A DNA stretch of 32,368 nucleotides from Terriglobia bacterium (GCA_025363475.1 JANYDS010000028.1:1-32368); one strand, 5' to 3'. Numbered from the stretch's first letter, positions 1 through 6,785 are shown. Program-made: numbers and translations. The notes: generated by a model from the sequence alone, not told the origin.

Positions 1-73
1 TGAGACTGCTCGCACTCTAGCCGCAGAATCAGCCGACCCGCCAAGATAGAATTTTACAATTCAGGAGGCCCGA
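1..73. promoter_or_regulatory. Upstream region and possible promoter of the disrupted gene at 74
   Basis: No coding region is recognised here. A TAGAAT hexamer at 47-52 could be a -10 box, which would place a transcript start near 59-60. A strong Shine-Dalgarno sequence, AGGAGG, lies at 63-68, five bases before the ATG at 74. No convincing -35 box is visible. The control signals therefore look intact although the gene they serve is broken. Confidence 0.35.
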
Positions 74-203
74 ATGTTATTGCGGCTTACACTTACGACT
101 TCATTGCTTGCCGCTGCGCTCGCATTCACGGCTTACGGTCAAGGGATCTGCAGTTATTCCGCACGCTCCCGATGGCCATCCCGACCTTCAGGGGATCTGG
201 TTT
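74..203 (+). pseudogene. 5' remnant of a secreted acidobacterial protein, frameshifted and cut by an IS
   Basis: An ATG at 74 with a strong ribosome binding site opens a typical signal peptide: LRLTLTTSLLAAALAF, then a cleavage-like AYGQG. In this frame the reading becomes nonsense and stops at 203-205. In the +1 frame from about 147 the DNA reads SAVIPHAPDGHPDLQGIWFN. The PDGxPDLQGIW motif is well known just after the signal peptide of many secreted proteins in Acidobacteria of the Solibacter group. One extra G in the GGG run at 143-145 would explain the shift. The insertion sequence begins at 204 and nothing resembling the rest of the gene is seen beyond it, so only about 40 codons survive. 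The role of the full protein is unknown. A sequencing error could account for the frameshift but not for the truncation. Confidence 0.6.
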
Positions 204-229
204 AACCTGAATTCCGAAGTTGAAACATT
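204..229 (+). repeat. Left terminal inverted repeat of the IS (26 bp)
   Basis: This begins AACCTGAATTCCGAAG and is the exact reverse complement of 1636-1661. The true end may lie at the CCTGAATTC at 206, because the outermost AA could be flanking sequence shared by chance. Confidence 0.85.
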
Positions 230-256
230 AGGGGCCGTTTCCTGCGCCTGAGAGGG

Positions 257-1612
257 TTAGGCGGGGGCGGCGAGCACTAACTTCGGTGAGATTATAAAAA
301 CCCAGTTCAAGATACTGGACAGAAGGGAGATCCGTCTCTGTAGTCCACCCCATCCAGTGGAAAGTGCGAGGATGATTTCGCTCCCGACGTGCGTCAACTC
401 TGCGCCGCACAGGAATACTTGGGAGCGGAGGGTGGCAGGCTCCTTGTGCTGCGGCATGCCGCTGGCCCGACGAAACTCACTGAGCAGGTTGTACAGCAGC
501 AATACACTCCGGAAGACGGCATCGGTGGCGTGGAAGTCTTTGAGGCAGAACCGATCCGCTCCCAGATCGTGTTTGAGTTCGGCGATCCTGTTCTCCATGT
601 CGGCGCGATGATTGTAGTCCCGCCATATCTCTTCCGGCGTTTCTGACAGACTGGTCACCAGAACCCGGAACGTGTACTCCGGCAGATCGATCAGCTTCTT
701 TCCCACAGAGGGCCGGGAATCGCGAATCCGTTCCCGTACTGCCACGAACCTTCGGGCCTTGTCCCAGCCCATCAATCTGATCTCGCACTCTCCCACCGCA
801 TAGTTCTCGTCCAGAGCTCTCCAGTTCACGATTCGCGTCACCTCGCGCTTTACCCATTTGGTAAAGCGCGCCACCACAATGTAATGAATCTTCCGCTCCT
901 CTAAGAACGTGAACAACTCTTTGTCGAAGAAACCGGCATCCGCTCTCACCACCCGCAACGGTCCCCGTTCGCCCCACAGCGCAAGCGCTTCCTTGAGAAA
1001 CTCCGTTACTCCACGCCCCGTACCGCTGTTGCCGCTGCGCAGCCAGCCGTGCATGACAAAGTGACCTTCTGCCAACACCGCCAGCAGCGGATGATGACTC
1101 ACTCGTCCCTGTCGACCGGGATTGTAGCCTTTCAGGGCACCTTCCTGTTGTTGCCCGTGACGTTCGAATACCGTCGAATCCAGGTCCAGGCTGTGGCCCT
1201 CGGCGCGGCGCGGAAGCCGCTCCATCATCCACTCCGTCATCGGTTCAAAGAATCGCTGGACTTCCCCCATTCCGAAACGCAGAAAAAGATTCCGGATCGT
1301 GTCATCACTGGGAAAGCGGTCGATTCCCAATAGCCCGTGCAACGCCCGGTCGCCCCGAAGCCAACTGGTTTGTGCAAACCGCCGCGCCCCGACCGCTACC
1401 GAAATTAAAAATGCAATGTAGGTTTGTGCCGGCGGAATCGAATTGGGAGATCGATGGGTCACAGGCATGCACTCAATCACCTTCTGCACCAGCCCGATTC
1501 TGTTCAGGAACTCCAGAAATACAACTATCCCGCCAAACGGCGTCAACGCCCGGTCCGTCTCCTGCAACAAGACCTTCTGCCCGCCAAATATTCGCGTACT
1601 CTCGGATTCCAT
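257..1612 (-). CDS. IS1380-type transposase (DDE)
   Basis: This 451-residue transposase catalyses cut-and-paste movement of the surrounding IS. Recognisable blocks are LDLDSTVFERHG with Asp145 as probable first catalytic residue, a long conserved KGYNP...SHHPLLAVLAEG stretch (161-183), VVRADAGFFD with Asp225, and YNHRADMENRIAELK with Tyr333, Arg336, Glu340 and Lys347 in the Y(2)R(3)E(6)K spacing of the IS4/IS1380 superfamily. The C-terminal region (LRSQVFLCGAEL) also matches the family as I remember it. All three catalytic acids are present and the frame is open throughout, so the enzyme may be active. It starts about 50 bp inside the right-hand repeat. An 11-bp perfect hairpin lies in the middle of the gene at 844-870. 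IS4 proper is the alternative assignment. Confidence 0.88.
   Translation of the reverse strand: MESESTRIFGGQKVLLQETDRALTPFGGIVVFLEFLNRIGLVQKVIECMPVTHRSPNSIPPAQTYIAFLISVAVGARRFAQTSWLRGDRALHGLLGIDRFPSDDTIRNLFLRFGMGEVQRFFEPMTEWMMERLPRRAEGHSLDLDSTVFERHGQQQEGALKGYNPGRQGRVSHHPLLAVLAEGHFVMHGWLRSGNSGTGRGVTEFLKEALALWGERGPLRVVRADAGFFDKELFTFLEERKIHYIVVARFTKWVKREVTRIVNWRALDENYAVGECEIRLMGWDKARRFVAVRERIRDSRPSVGKKLIDLPEYTFRVLVTSLSETPEEIWRDYNHRADMENRIAELKHDLGADRFCLKDFHATDAVFRSVLLLYNLLSEFRRASGMPQHKEPATLRSQVFLCGAELTHVGSEIILALSTGWGGLQRRISLLSSILNWVFIISPKLVLAAPA
844..870 (-). other. Strong 11-bp hairpin inside the transposase gene
   Basis: Arms 844-854 and 860-870 are perfect inverted repeats (CGCGCTTTACC and its complement) around a 5-base loop. 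On the transposase mRNA this forms a stable stem-loop within the codons for ARFTKWVKRE. It has no T-tract, so it is not a classical terminator. It could slow translation or protect against read-through transcription, or be chance. Confidence 0.5.
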
Positions 1613-1635
1613 CCGCCCAGTCTACGCTGCCTGCA

Positions 1636-1661
1636 AATGTTTCAACTTCGGAATTCAGGTT
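1636..1661 (-). repeat. Right terminal inverted repeat of the IS (26 bp)
   Basis: This is the exact reverse complement of 204-229. Read on the minus strand it also encodes the last residues of cytidine deaminase (PEFRS) and its TGA stop at 1642-1644. Confidence 0.85.
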
Positions 1662-2046
1662 GAAGGAATGAAGCGTCAAAAGCACGGGGAAACAGCGTCC
1701 CCAGATGGAGCGTTTCCGTTTTCCCGTGGAGGTTTGACAGCACCAGTTCCACATCGCCGCAGAACTCCCACAGGATCTGCCGGCAGGCGCCACAGGGCGG
1801 CGTCAGAGTCTCAGTATCCGCCGTTACAGCCACGCGAACGAACTTCCTCGCGCCTTCTGAAATGGCTTTGAAAATGGCGATACGTTCCGCACAAACAGTC
1901 AGACCATAGGTGGCATTCTCGACATTGCAGCCGGTGTAGATATTCCCTTGTTCATCCTGAACAGCCGCCCCCACTTTGAACTTCGAAAACGGCGCATGGG
2001 CATTTTCCCGCGCCGCGATCGCCGCTGCTACCAGGGCGTCTGTCAT
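1642..2046 (-). CDS. cdd: Cytidine deaminase, C-terminal tip encoded by the IS repeat
   Basis: Hydrolytic deamination of cytidine and deoxycytidine to uridine and deoxyuridine in the cytoplasm. The 134-residue length fits the small homotetrameric class. Zinc and catalytic residues are visible: CAE (Cys52, Glu54) and PPCGACRQ (Cys85, Cys88), plus the N-terminal APFSKFKVGAA and CNVENATYG substrate motifs. The ATG overlaps the punA stop in an ATGA arrangement, so translation is probably coupled. The last gene-derived residues are about RAFDASFL; the following residues and stop lie in the terminal repeat of the IS. The family core ends at about that point, so activity is probably kept, but the native tail has been replaced. 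It is the last gene of a nucleoside salvage operon. Confidence 0.92.
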   Translation of the reverse strand: MTDALVAAAIAARENAHAPFSKFKVGAAVQDEQGNIYTGCNVENATYGLTVCAERIAIFKAISEGARKFVRVAVTADTETLTPPCGACRQILWEFCGDVELVLSNLHGKTETLHLGTLFPRAFDASFLQPEFRS

Positions 2047-2858
2047 ACCAGCCTCGGCAGCACACCGCGGAGCAAACTCACCATCGTGTCCCGGACTAGT
2101 TCGCCGGTTTCCAGGACTTCCTTATGATTCAGTTTCTGCTCAATCACACCCGCTGCAAAATTCGTCACACACGAAATCCCCAGGACCTGCATGCCCATGT
2201 GATTCGCGGCAATCGTTTCCGGTACGGTGGACATGCCCACCAGATCTGCGCCAATCACTCGCAGATAGCGGATTTCCGCCGGCGTTTCATAGCTGGGACC
2301 GGGCAGCGCTGCATAGACACCTTCGGGAAGCTCAAGACACATTCCGGCCGCGAACTGGCGTGCGATTTCTCGGAACCGTTTCGAGTACGCTTCGCTCATG
2401 TCAGGAAAACGCGGACCTAAGGAATCGTCATTCGGCCCGGTCAAAGGCGTTTGGCCCTGCAAATTGATGTGATCCGAAACCAGGGCGAGCGTGCCTGGTC
2501 CAAAGCCGGCCTTGATGCCGCCTGCGGCGTTGGTCAGCACGAGCGACTCTACTCCCAGCCCGTGCAGGGCGCGAATTCCATAGACGGCCTGCTGCGCTGT
2601 GTAGCCTTCATATAAATGCGCACGGCCTGCGAGGACGGCCACAGGGACTCCGGCAACTTCACCCAGCACCAGCTTGCCTGCATGGCCGACGGCAGTCGAT
2701 TGCGGCCAGCCGGGAATCTCGCTATAGGGGATGGAAACTGCGTTGTCGAGGGAATCGGCAAATGCCCCTAAACCGCTGCCTAAAACGACGGCAACTTTGG
2801 GACGAACCGAAACACGAGAAGCAATGAATTCGATGGCACTCGATACTAAAGAGGACAC
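2043..2858 (-). CDS. punA: Purine nucleoside phosphorylase (trimeric class)
   Basis: Phosphorolysis of purine (deoxy)nucleosides to base and (deoxy)ribose-1-phosphate. The 271-residue protein shows the trimeric PNP motifs in order: VVLGSGLGAFAD (phosphate binding, about 25-35), GRAHLYEGY (His81), LVLTNAAGG, SDHINLQGQTPL, GPSYETPAEIR (Glu191), VGMSTVPE (Met209) and CVTNFAAG (Asn233). The Asn at this position and the Glu are the residues that give preference for 6-oxopurines in this class. The start is GTG at 2858; no Shine-Dalgarno sequence precedes it, and the bases just upstream (2862-2878) are a copy of the 3' end of nupC. Ancestrally it was probably translated by coupling to nupC, from which it is now separated by a 260-bp inserted segment. 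Confidence 0.93.
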   Translation of the reverse strand: MSSLVSSAIEFIASRVSVRPKVAVVLGSGLGAFADSLDNAVSIPYSEIPGWPQSTAVGHAGKLVLGEVAGVPVAVLAGRAHLYEGYTAQQAVYGIRALHGLGVESLVLTNAAGGIKAGFGPGTLALVSDHINLQGQTPLTGPNDDSLGPRFPDMSEAYSKRFREIARQFAAGMCLELPEGVYAALPGPSYETPAEIRYLRVIGADLVGMSTVPETIAANHMGMQVLGISCVTNFAAGVIEQKLNHKEVLETGELVRDTMVSLLRGVLPRLV

Positions 2859-2861
2859 TCA

Positions 2862-2878
2862 AGCAGTATACCGGCGAT
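2862..2878 (-). repeat. 17-bp direct repeat, copy A (duplicate of the nupC 3' end)
   Basis: The sequence AGCAGTATACCGGCGAT is identical to 3122-3138. Copy B is the genuine end of nupC (codons IAGILL). Copy A sits just upstream of the punA start and has no coding role now. Confidence 0.9.
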
Positions 2879-2921
2879 CAAGGCGATTACGACAGTCCTG
2901 CTATAAGTTGAACACAGGAAA

Positions 2922-3113
2922 ATGATGACTCTGAGGAATGCTCCCGAAAATCCGACCTCCGATCAGATCGCGGAAATGGCATCGCGCTGTGAGGATGTTT
3001 CACGGTACTTCACCAACAAATTCACCGTTGTCAGCCCGGTCCGACGTGTGAATGTTGACCTGAGACACGGAGCGCTGCGCAAACTGGATTCGCCGACCGC
3101 CAAATCAGAATAA
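2922..3113 (+). pseudogene. Truncated ribbon-helix-helix (CopG-like) antitoxin remnant
   Basis: A 63-codon ORF with a Shine-Dalgarno-like AGGA close before ATGATG. Its sequence, SDQIAEMASRCEDVSRYFTN followed by RRVNVDL, matches from memory the N-terminal part of a widespread CopG/ribbon-helix-helix antitoxin group. Those continue after VNVDL...LRELD with about 30 residues ending in NVSRQAVIKTLL. Here the reading stops at LRKLDSPTAKSE, four bases before the nupC stop, so the second half of the DNA-binding fold is missing. No partner toxin is present. The ORF lies in a segment bounded by a 17-bp direct repeat that splits nupC from punA, on the strand opposite to the operon. It could still make a small peptide, but a working antitoxin is unlikely. 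Confidence 0.55.
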
Positions 3114-3117
3114 AATT

Positions 3118-4338
3118 TTACAGCAGTATACCGGCGATACACGCCGACATAAAGTTTGCCATTGTACCCGCAGCGACAGCCCGCATTCCCAGCCGTGCGA
3201 GATCCGATTTCCGGCTCGGCACCAACGCCCCAATGCCACCTACCTGCATGGCAATGGAACTGAAATTAGCAAACCCGCAAAGTGCGTAAGTGGCAATCGT
3301 AAAAGAATGCGGATCAAGATTCTGCTTGATCTTTCCCAGGTCAATATACGCGATGAACTCGTTCGTCACGAGGCGTTCGCCCAGCAACTGACCAATCGGT
3401 GCGCAATCGTTCCACGCAACGCCCATCAGCCACGCAATGGGAGCAAACACAATTCCGAATAACTGCTGCATTGACCCCGGTACGAATGGAATCTTGCCAT
3501 GAACCCAGCCAAACATCCCGTTCACCAGCGCGATCAGCGCCAGAAACCCGATCAGCATCGCGGCAATATTAAGCGCAAGCTGCAGACCGTCGCTGCAACC
3601 CTGCGCCGCAGCGTCAATCACATTGACTGCGGTCTTTTCCAGCTTTACATCCACCCTGCCTGCGGTGGCTGGAACGCCGGTTTCCGGTTCAATGATCTTC
3701 GCCAGCATGATGGTCGCGGGCGCAGTCATAATCACCGCCGTAAGCAAATGCTGAATTTCAACGTGCGCGAACATCACGTAGGCAGCCATCACAGCCCCGG
3801 AAACATGGGCCATGCCGCTCACCATAATGGTGAAAAGTTCTGACTGCGTGAGCCCGGCAAGAAACGGCCGGATAGTCAGCGGAGCTTCGGTCTGCCCCAT
3901 GAAAATACTCGCGGCCACATTGAGCGATTCCGCCCCGCTCGCCCCCATGATCTTCTGCATCACAATGGCAAAGCCCTTCACGACCCACTGCATCACGCCG
4001 AGGTAGTAAAGAATGGAGAAAAAAGCAGCAATAAAAATGATAATCGGCAGCACCTGAAAGGCAAAAATCACGCCCATGGAACCGCTCGATTTGCCTAAGG
4101 TATCACCGAAGACGAAAGACGCACCGGCTTCTGAATAACCGAGCATCGCCACCACAACACGGCTCGCCGCCTGGAAGACCCGCCCGAAACTGGTCTTGAG
4201 CACCAGCACGGCAAAGCCAAACTGCAGTCCCAGACCCCAGAAAATTACGCGGGGTTTGATCTGCGACTTGTGCCTGGACATGAGCCAGGCCACCGCCATA
4301 ATTGCCGCTATCCCGAGGAGCCCCGTGAAGCGGCCCAT
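3118..4338 (-). CDS. nupC: Concentrative nucleoside transporter (CNT family)
   Basis: Inner-membrane cation-coupled uptake of nucleosides. The 406-residue protein is strongly hydrophobic with about eight to ten membrane helices. CNT motifs are visible: the N-terminal GVIFAFQVLPIIIFIAAF, MGQTEAPLTIRPFL (about 147-160; Gln, Thr and Glu contact the nucleobase in the family), LVTNEFIAY (about 323-331) and ALCGFANFSSIAMQVGGIGAL (about 351-371; Asn and Ser contact the ribose). The C-terminus MSACIAGILL is the normal family ending, so the protein is complete. It lies 4 bp after the deoA stop, which suggests one transcript with deoA. Its last codons are duplicated 260 bp downstream, before punA. Confidence 0.93.
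   Translation of the reverse strand: MGRFTGLLGIAAIMAVAWLMSRHKSQIKPRVIFWGLGLQFGFAVLVLKTSFGRVFQAASRVVVAMLGYSEAGASFVFGDTLGKSSGSMGVIFAFQVLPIIIFIAAFFSILYYLGVMQWVVKGFAIVMQKIMGASGAESLNVAASIFMGQTEAPLTIRPFLAGLTQSELFTIMVSGMAHVSGAVMAAYVMFAHVEIQHLLTAVIMTAPATIMLAKIIEPETGVPATAGRVDVKLEKTAVNVIDAAAQGCSDGLQLALNIAAMLIGFLALIALVNGMFGWVHGKIPFVPGSMQQLFGIVFAPIAWLMGVAWNDCAPIGQLLGERLVTNEFIAYIDLGKIKQNLDPHSFTIATYALCGFANFSSIAMQVGGIGALVPSRKSDLARLGMRAVAAGTMANFMSACIAGILL
3122..3138 (-). repeat. 17-bp direct repeat, copy B (within the nupC 3' end)
   Basis: This is identical to 2862-2878. On the minus strand it encodes the final IAGILL residues of NupC. The pair brackets the segment carrying the antitoxin remnant. Confidence 0.9.
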
Positions 4339-4342
4339 GTTC

Positions 4343-5647
4343 CTAGCTGACGACCTCGAGAATCAGCTCGCGCTGGTCAGGTTTCGTACCGGAAATGCGG
4401 AACGCATCTTCCACCAGTTCGGCCGCTTCATCCAGATTTTCTTCGCCTGTGTAATAGATGCGGCAAAGCACAGCACCGGCGTCTACTTTCTCGCCGGCTT
4501 TGACTTCCAGAATCACGCCCACTGCGGGATCAATTGCATCTTCCTTGCGTGCCCGGCCTGCGCCGATCATGGAAGAAGCCCGACCGATATCTTCGGCAAG
4601 AATGGCGCTGATGTAACCCGTGCGCGGCGAAAGGATCTCGCGCATCCCGGTTGCATTTGGCAGCAGATCGAAACGGTCCAGCGCCTGCGAATTACCGCCC
4701 TGCGCTTCCACAACATCCTTGAATTTCTTGTAAGCCGAACCATCCATCAGCTTATCTTCGGCCAGCTTGCGTGCATCATCAAGCGTCGCCGTGATCTTGC
4801 CCAGATGAATCATCCGCGCCGCAAGTTCGAGACTGAGCCGCGTCAAATCAGCGGGACCGGCCTTCTGCAGCGTCTGCGAAACTTCCATTACTTCCAGAGC
4901 ATTACCCACCGCGTAACCCAGCGGCTGGTTCATGTCCGTAATCAGTGCGACAACTTTCTTGTCGAGACGGCGGCCAATGCCCACCATTGCCTGCGCCAGA
5001 CGCCGCGCTTCCACCTGCTTCTTCATGAAGGCACCATGGCCTACCTTCACGTCAAGCACCAGAGCGTCAATACCTTCGGCGATCTTCTTCGACATGATGG
5101 AAGAAGCGATCAGCGGAATGGATTCCACGGTACCGGTTACATCCCGCAGAGCATAGAGCCGTTTGTCCGCCGGAGCAATTTCGTCCGACTGGCCAATGAA
5201 CGCGAGGCCGTGTTCAGCAAGCTGGGCACGGAACTGGTCGAGAGAAATATCGGTGCGGAAACCAGGAATGGATTCCAGCTTGTCGAGCGTCCCGCCCGTA
5301 TGGCCCAGACCGCGGCCCGAAATCATCGGTACCACCACACCTGCGGCAGCCGCGATAGGCGCACAGATCAGGCTGGTCTTGTCGCCCACGCCTCCGGTCG
5401 AATGTTTATCTACCTTCACGCCCGGAATGTCCGAGAGGTCCAACGTTTCGCCGGACGACATCATTACATCGGTGAAAGAGCTTAACTCACGGTCCGTCAT
5501 GCCGCTAAAGAACGTGGCCATCAGGAACGCCGAAAGCTGATAATCCGGAATTTCGCCCGAGGTGTAGCCATCCAGCAGGAACCGGATTTCGTCCACACTA
5601 AGCTCGTCGCCCCCGCGTTTACGCAGGATAAGGTCAACTGTACGCAT
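4343..5647 (-). CDS. deoA: Thymidine/pyrimidine-nucleoside phosphorylase
   Basis: Phosphorolysis of thymidine, deoxyuridine or uridine to base and sugar-1-phosphate. The 434 residues match the usual length. The signature block is SGRGLGHTGGTLDKLESIPG (about 111-130). The phosphate site is KHSTGGVGDK (81-90), and the base-binding residues Arg169, Ser184 and Lys188 lie in LRDVTGTVESIPLIASSIMSKK. The C-terminal alpha/beta domain is complete. As first gene of deoA-nupC-punA-cdd it supports a nucleoside uptake and salvage pathway. Whether it prefers thymidine (DeoA) or is a broader pyrimidine phosphorylase (Pdp) cannot be settled by eye. Confidence 0.92.
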   Translation of the reverse strand: MRTVDLILRKRGGDELSVDEIRFLLDGYTSGEIPDYQLSAFLMATFFSGMTDRELSSFTDVMMSSGETLDLSDIPGVKVDKHSTGGVGDKTSLICAPIAAAAGVVVPMISGRGLGHTGGTLDKLESIPGFRTDISLDQFRAQLAEHGLAFIGQSDEIAPADKRLYALRDVTGTVESIPLIASSIMSKKIAEGIDALVLDVKVGHGAFMKKQVEARRLAQAMVGIGRRLDKKVVALITDMNQPLGYAVGNALEVMEVSQTLQKAGPADLTRLSLELAARMIHLGKITATLDDARKLAEDKLMDGSAYKKFKDVVEAQGGNSQALDRFDLLPNATGMREILSPRTGYISAILAEDIGRASSMIGAGRARKEDAIDPAVGVILEVKAGEKVDAGAVLCRIYYTGEENLDEAAELVEDAFRISGTKPDQRELILEVVS

Positions 5648-5658
5648 GATAAGGGACT

Positions 5659-5688
5659 AGGCTAGCACGTTAACCCACTGAAAGTAAA
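5659..5688 (-). promoter_or_regulatory. Possible deoA operon promoter
   Basis: On the minus strand, TTTACT (5688-5683) and TAGCCT (5664-5659) are separated by 18 bp. They would place the transcript start about 5 bases before the deoA ATG at 5647. Both boxes deviate from the sigma-70 consensus, so this is tentative. Confidence 0.3.
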
Positions 5689-5704
5689 GGGGCAAGCGTG
5701 ATTA

Positions 5705-6535
5705 TTATGACTGTGATGGCCCAGCGGCGGTAATCACAGGCATCGCGTGCCGATATTCGCCGCGGAAAATCTCCGCAAACAAACCCACTAACTCTGCATG
5801 GATCAGACCATTATTGGTTTGAATATGCGGCGATGTCAAAAGATGCTGTCCGCCGTGCATATTCGTGCAGCGGCCACCCGCTTCTTCCACCAGCAGTTGC
5901 CCCGCCGCCATGTCCCAGGGACTCAGACCGAACTCCCAAAATCCGTCCAGCCGTCCACTGGCTACATACGCCAGATCAATTGCGGCAGAACCGCAGCGCC
6001 GCACTCCGTGGGTGGCCATCGCGAGCTGATGATAGAAGTGAATGTTCACGTCCAGATGGCGCCGCCGGCTGGGAAAACCGGTGCTGAAGAGCGATTCATT
6101 CAAAGAGGCCGCCTTCGAGACATAAATCCGCCTGCCATTCATAAATGACCCGCCGCCACGCTCACAGGTAAACAGTTCATCCCGGTTGGGATCGAAAACT
6201 ACGCCCGCAATCAATTCCCCCGCCTTTTCCAGCGCCAGCGTTACGTTCCACACCGGGTACCCGTGGGCGAAATTGGTAGTGCCATCGAGCGGGTCAACAT
6301 ACCAGCGGTATTCAGAAGCGCTGGTATGACCGCCGCCCTCTTCCGCCAGGATGCCGTGTTCCGGGAACTGCGATTTCAAACGCTCGATCACCAGCTTCTC
6401 GGAAGCGCGGTCAGCCGCCGTAACCAAATCGAAATCGCCCTTGAGTTCGAACTGTACCCGGCGTTCGAAATAACAGCGAAGCAGTGAACCGGCTTCATGC
6501 GCGATCTCAATCGCGCTTTCGACAAAGGAAAGCAT
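5705..6535 (-). CDS. suhB: Inositol monophosphatase family protein (SuhB-like)
   Basis: Mg-dependent phosphatase of the IMPase fold, acting on inositol-1-phosphate or a related sugar phosphate. The three metal-binding motifs are present: ILAEEGG (Glu65), WYVDPLDGTTNF (Asp81, Asp84) and LSPWDMAAG (Asp208). The 276-residue length is normal. The ATG shares one base with the stop of the upstream Hfq-like gene (TGATG), so the two are probably translated together. In enterobacteria SuhB also has an RNA-related role with NusA, which makes the pairing with an RNA chaperone notable, but no such role can be read from this sequence. Family substrates vary and the true substrate is uncertain. Confidence 0.88.
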   Translation of the reverse strand: MLSFVESAIEIAHEAGSLLRCYFERRVQFELKGDFDLVTAADRASEKLVIERLKSQFPEHGILAEEGGGHTSASEYRWYVDPLDGTTNFAHGYPVWNVTLALEKAGELIAGVVFDPNRDELFTCERGGGSFMNGRRIYVSKAASLNESLFSTGFPSRRRHLDVNIHFYHQLAMATHGVRRCGSAAIDLAYVASGRLDGFWEFGLSPWDMAAGQLLVEEAGGRCTNMHGGQHLLTSPHIQTNNGLIHAELVGLFAEIFRGEYRHAMPVITAAGPSQS

Positions 6536-6777
6536 CAGGCTTTGGCAATCTCAGACAGATATTTGATGTCGTGTTTAAAGATGAAGAGGTTCGGCGCACC
6601 CTGGCGGCTGACGCGAATGAAGCGCTGGTCGTAATATTCAATGACGCCGGAAATCTCCTCGTTGTCGCTCAGCTTGACCCGGACCGGAATCTTGCCGTCG
6701 ATTAAGTGCTTCAGATATCTGATTTCTTCAAACGTCTGTTCGACAGGCCGCGTGACTTTGGGCTTTTTTTCCACCAC
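6535..6777 (-). CDS. hfq: Hfq-like Sm RNA-binding protein
   Basis: Probable RNA chaperone of the bacterial Sm/Hfq family, 80 residues. The Sm1 region is LIDGKIPVRVKLSDNEEISG (25-44) followed by VIEYYDQRFIRVSRQG. Sm2 is NLFIFKHDIKYLSE (63-76), where canonical Hfq has the YKHA motif; here it reads FKHD (Lys68 and His69 kept, Tyr replaced by Phe, Ala by Asp). The usual N-terminal Gln-containing segment is only loosely matched and there is no long C-terminal tail. Translation probably starts at GTG 6777, eight bases after the stop of the VWFA gene. It overlaps the IMPase gene by one base. It is not next to miaA or hflX, the common neighbours of hfq in other phyla. RNA binding is likely; its partners are unknown. 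Confidence 0.78.
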   Translation of the reverse strand: MVEKKPKVTRPVEQTFEEIRYLKHLIDGKIPVRVKLSDNEEISGVIEYYDQRFIRVSRQGAPNLFIFKHDIKYLSEIAKA

Positions 6778-6785
6778 GTTTCAAC

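Larger units (their letters stand above)
204..1661 (-). mobile_element. IS1380-type insertion sequence, about 1.46 kb
   Basis: A single transposase gene (257-1612, minus) is enclosed by perfect 26-bp inverted repeats at 204-229 and 1636-1661. No target site duplication is evident: if the ends are taken at the CCTGAATTC motif, the flanking four bases are TTAA on the left and TTGA on the right. Left of the element is a truncated secreted-protein gene. On the right the element runs into the 3' end of cdd and supplies its last codons and stop. The lack of a clean duplication and the loss of the rest of the left gene fit an insertion followed by an adjacent deletion, or recombination between two copies. 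The element looks structurally complete. Confidence 0.85.

Noticed and set aside
844-870. Intrinsic terminator for the transposase transcript
   Set aside because: The hairpin has no following T-run and lies mid-gene.
477-1232. A 251-codon frame overlapping the transposase on the same strand, considered as a programmed-frameshift product
   Set aside because: The main transposase frame is complete with all catalytic residues, and the overlapping frame reads as a Gly/Arg/Ser-rich shadow.
3110-3121. AAAATTTT palindrome near the nupC stop as a terminator
   Set aside because: It is too short and purely A/T, with no GC stem.
4196-5485. A 429-codon open frame on the plus strand
   Set aside because: It is antisense to deoA and the start of nupC, both with complete family motifs; its translation is rich in His, Arg and Gln with no recognisable fold.
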